Shown here: positions 62,272 through 64,000 of the stretch, in pieces
Position numbering within the stretch: position 1 is the stretch's first letter
Layout: each line of letters opens with the position of its first letter
Source of the DNA: Streptomyces sp. NRRL B-1347
GTDB taxonomy: Bacteria; Actinomycetota; Actinomycetes; Streptomycetales; Streptomycetaceae
Direction of reading: 5' to 3'
Length of the DNA: 64,000 nt
Assembly: GCF_000720325.1 (NCBI RefSeq)
Contig: NZ_JOJM01000003.1
Location: forward strand, 124,001 to 188,000
Notes under the pieces: model-generated
What the model was told of the DNA's origin: nothing
What the model saw: the letters and a program-made list of their open reading frames with translations, nothing else
Databases searched by the model: none
Made by a program: the position numbers and the translations under genes

Positions 62272-63591
62272 ATGCCTTCCCCTCAGCCCTCGTCCGCGCT
62301 CCGCAGCCCCCGGCTGTGGATCGGCACGGGCATCATCGTCGCGGTGGTCTCCACCTTGTTCGCCCTGCTCTATGTGGGCGGCAACGTGAACCCCAAGGGC
62401 AATCTGCGCGACCTCCCCGTCGCGCTGGTCAACAACGACCGCGGCGCGGGCACGGGTGACAAGCACGTCAACATCGGCGACCAGGTCGTCTCCGGCATCA
62501 AGAAGGCCGCGGCGGACAACGACAGCATCGACTGGCAGGTCCTCAGCCAGGCCGAGGCCGACGAGCGCCTCGGCCAGGGCAAGCTCTACGGCGCCCTCGT
62601 CGTGCCGCAGGACTTCAGCGCCACGGTCGGCGGGCTCACCGCAGCGCAGCAGAAGGACCCCGCCGCGCCGACCCTGAAGGTGCTGACCAACCAGGCGGCC
62701 GGCAGCTTCGGCTCGTCCATGGCGAGCCAGGCCACGCAGAAGGCCGCCCACGGCGCCTCCGCCCAGCTCGGCAAGGAGCTGCTCAGCCGCGCGAGCGAGC
62801 AGAAGCAGAAGGCGCCGCTCGCCCCCGCCGCGCAGCTGATGCTCACCGACCCCGTGACCGTCCAGGTCGCCGACGGCCACCCGCTTGAGACGCACAGCGC
62901 GATGGGCCTGAGCGCGTTCTACTACGCCCTGGTCCTCCTGGTCTCGGGCATGCTCGCCGCCAACGTGATCCACTCCCAGGTCGACACGGCGCTCGGCTAT
63001 CTGCACTCCGACTTCGGCCCGTTCCGTCAGCGCAACCCGCTGCGCCACACCAGCCGGGTGCGCACCCTTGCCGTCAACTCGGTCCTGATGCTGGGCCTTT
63101 CGGTGGTCATGGGCTCCCTCGTCGAGCTCGCCACGGTCGGCGTCCTCGGCATGGACGCGTCCCACCTCGGCCTGCTCTGGCTCTACTCCGTGGGCACCAT
63201 CGCCGTCGTCGGACTGAGCGCCCTGGCGCTGCTCGCCGTCTTCGGCACCCCCGGCATGCTGCTGTCCACCATCGTCTTCGTCGCCATGGCCGTCCCGTCC
63301 TCCGGCGCCACCGTGCCGCTGGAGGCGCTGCCCGGGTTCTTCCGCGCGCTCGCCGAGTTCGAGCCGCTGCGCCAGCTCACCGGGGGCCTGCGCGCCATCC
63401 TGTACTTCGGCGCCCAGGGCGACGCGGGACTGACCCGCGCCTGGGCCTCCATGGGCATCGCCCTGGTCGTCTCGCTGCTGTTCGGCTTCGGCATGACCCG
63501 CCTCTACGACCGCAAGGGCCTGCACCGGGTCCCCCGGCCCGCCGAGGCCACCGCGACCGCCGAGGCCGCGCCGGAGCCCGCGTCGGCCTGA
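62272..63591 (+). CDS. YhgE/Pip-type (ABC-2-like) membrane protein
   Basis: 439 aa. One N-terminal helix (GTGIIVAVVSTLFALLYVGG), a ~170-residue extracytoplasmic domain (LPVALVNNDRGAGTGDKHVN), then five helices. This is the YhgE/Pip (DUF3533) pattern found in phage-infection-protein-like exporters and ABC-2 permeases. No ATPase is paired with it. GGAG precedes the ATG. Export of a drug or lipid is plausible and induction would be through the divergent MerR protein. Confidence 0.88.
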   Translation: MPSPQPSSALRSPRLWIGTGIIVAVVSTLFALLYVGGNVNPKGNLRDLPVALVNNDRGAGTGDKHVNIGDQVVSGIKKAAADNDSIDWQVLSQAEADERLGQGKLYGALVVPQDFSATVGGLTAAQQKDPAAPTLKVLTNQAAGSFGSSMASQATQKAAHGASAQLGKELLSRASEQKQKAPLAPAAQLMLTDPVTVQVADGHPLETHSAMGLSAFYYALVLLVSGMLAANVIHSQVDTALGYLHSDFGPFRQRNPLRHTSRVRTLAVNSVLMLGLSVVMGSLVELATVGVLGMDASHLGLLWLYSVGTIAVVGLSALALLAVFGTPGMLLSTIVFVAMAVPSSGATVPLEALPGFFRALAEFEPLRQLTGGLRAILYFGAQGDAGLTRAWASMGIALVVSLLFGFGMTRLYDRKGLHRVPRPAEATATAEAAPEPASA

Positions 63592-63616
63592 CGCGCGCTC
63601 CGACGAGACCTCGCCC

Positions 63617-63658
63617 GCGGCCGGGCCGCAACGGCATCCACCGTTGCGGCCCGGCCGC
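63617..63658. terminator. 18-bp perfect bidirectional terminator
   Basis: 63617-63634 and 63641-63658 are exact inverse complements with a 6-nt loop (CATCCA), placed between the two convergent stops. Confidence 0.93.
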
Positions 63659-63660
63659 CG

Positions 63661-64000
63661 TCATTCCCCGCCCTCCCCGGCTGTCCCGACCTCAAGCCGC
63701 GGCCAGTCCGCGAGGTCCCGCAGCAACTGCCGGTCGTGCGTGGCGACGACGACGGCCGCGCTCGTGCCGCGGATCGCCTCGGTCAACTCGTCGACCAGCG
63801 CCGACGACAGGTGGTTCGTCGGCTCGTCGAGCAGGATCAGGCCGGGCCGCCCGGCCAGCGCGAGGGCCAGGTCCAGACGCCGCCGCTGGCCCTGCGACAT
63901 CCGCCCCACCGGGGTGCGCAGCGCCTCGGAGTCCAGCAGGCCGAGGGCTCCGAGCGGGACCGCTTCGGCGTCGCGGAGGGCCCCGCCCGCCACGAGCCGC
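63661..64000 (-). CDS. ABC-F type ATP-binding protein, 5' part beyond window
   Basis: The last ~112 residues of an ABC ATPase. Visible are the signature helix MSQGQRRRLDLALALAGRPG, Walker B LILLDEPTNHLS and the switch His in VVVATHDRQLL. The EPTNHL sequence is typical of ABC-F proteins (ribosome protection, antibiotic resistance) and there is no membrane part. The first ABC domain is outside the window. Confidence 0.88.
   Translation of the reverse strand, partial: RLVAGGALRDAEAVPLGALGLLDSEALRTPVGRMSQGQRRRLDLALALAGRPGLILLDEPTNHLSSALVDELTEAIRGTSAAVVVATHDRQLLRDLADWPRLEVGTAGEGGE

Overview
The window is chromosomal DNA of a Streptomyces or close relative. GC is very high, with strong third-position G/C codon bias, and many starts are GTG. 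Several promoters look leaderless. The families are typical of the genus (ANTAR regulators, DUF1707, DUF5133, Tat-exported enzymes, many small regulator/target pairs), and rare TTA codons are confined to a few genes. No rRNA, tRNA, CRISPR array, insertion sequence or phage module was seen. The layout is about 67 genes, mostly single genes or short operons, each next to its own regulator. It resembles the accessory or 'arm' part of the chromosome rather than the core.

Layout. 0-10 kb: a sacsin-like ATPase cut by the left edge, a DUF1707 protein, a hydrolase with Cys at the nucleophile position, a GNAT enzyme, a GAF-ANTAR regulator, an orphan Rieske oxygenase, two secreted proteins (one built of three Cys-paired repeats), an AlkD-like repeat protein and a membrane-anchored protein. 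10-16 kb: a TTA-containing LuxR regulator with a non-phosphorylatable receiver, a TetR/thioesterase divergent pair, and a four-gene operon encoding a PaaA-like diiron protein, a haem-oxygenase-like diiron protein, a Leu/Val-type amino-acid dehydrogenase and a small nitroreductase. This is the best candidate in the window for an undescribed biosynthetic system. 16-25 kb: DUF4291, YciI, StyA-like monooxygenase, XRE regulator with a quinone reductase, a serine hydrolase, a wrecked patatin gene, a methyltransferase and a HEAT/MerR-HEAT module.

25-40 kb: a Tat-exported PIG-L deacetylase next to a seven-repeat lectin-like propeller, PfpI and Dps stress proteins, DUF5133 and SRPBCC proteins, a second ANTAR protein, an AraC regulator, LysR/VOC and TetR/amidase pairs, an MBL-fold enzyme with ferredoxin-like N-terminus, and a MerR/Old Yellow Enzyme pair. 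39-45 kb: the glyoxylate-bypass unit, with a RamB/ScfR-type regulator divergent from isocitrate lyase, malate synthase and 3-hydroxybutyryl-CoA dehydrogenase. Its control region holds a 7 x 7-bp tandem repeat, and a 34-bp palindrome separates aceA from aceB. 45-64 kb: an aminotransferase/MerR pair, methyltransferase and beta-lactamase-like genes with a TetR, an MFS/MarR operon, a YVTN propeller, a sigma-like membrane protein, LysR/DapA-like pair, a second atypical LuxR, MarR/EamA, MerR/YhgE-Pip and an ABC-F ATPase cut by the right edge.

A recurring theme is a local regulator divergent from its probable target with a visible operator between them: 18-bp palindromes at 34893, 59980 and 60001, a triple site at 49991, a 10-bp inverted repeat at 51284, and MerR dyads at 25603, 38623 and 47269. 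Five TTA codons, in four genes, suggest that the LuxR regulator, a serine hydrolase, a methyltransferase and the MBL enzyme depend on the bldA tRNA. All functional calls were made by reading the sequence; no database search was possible.
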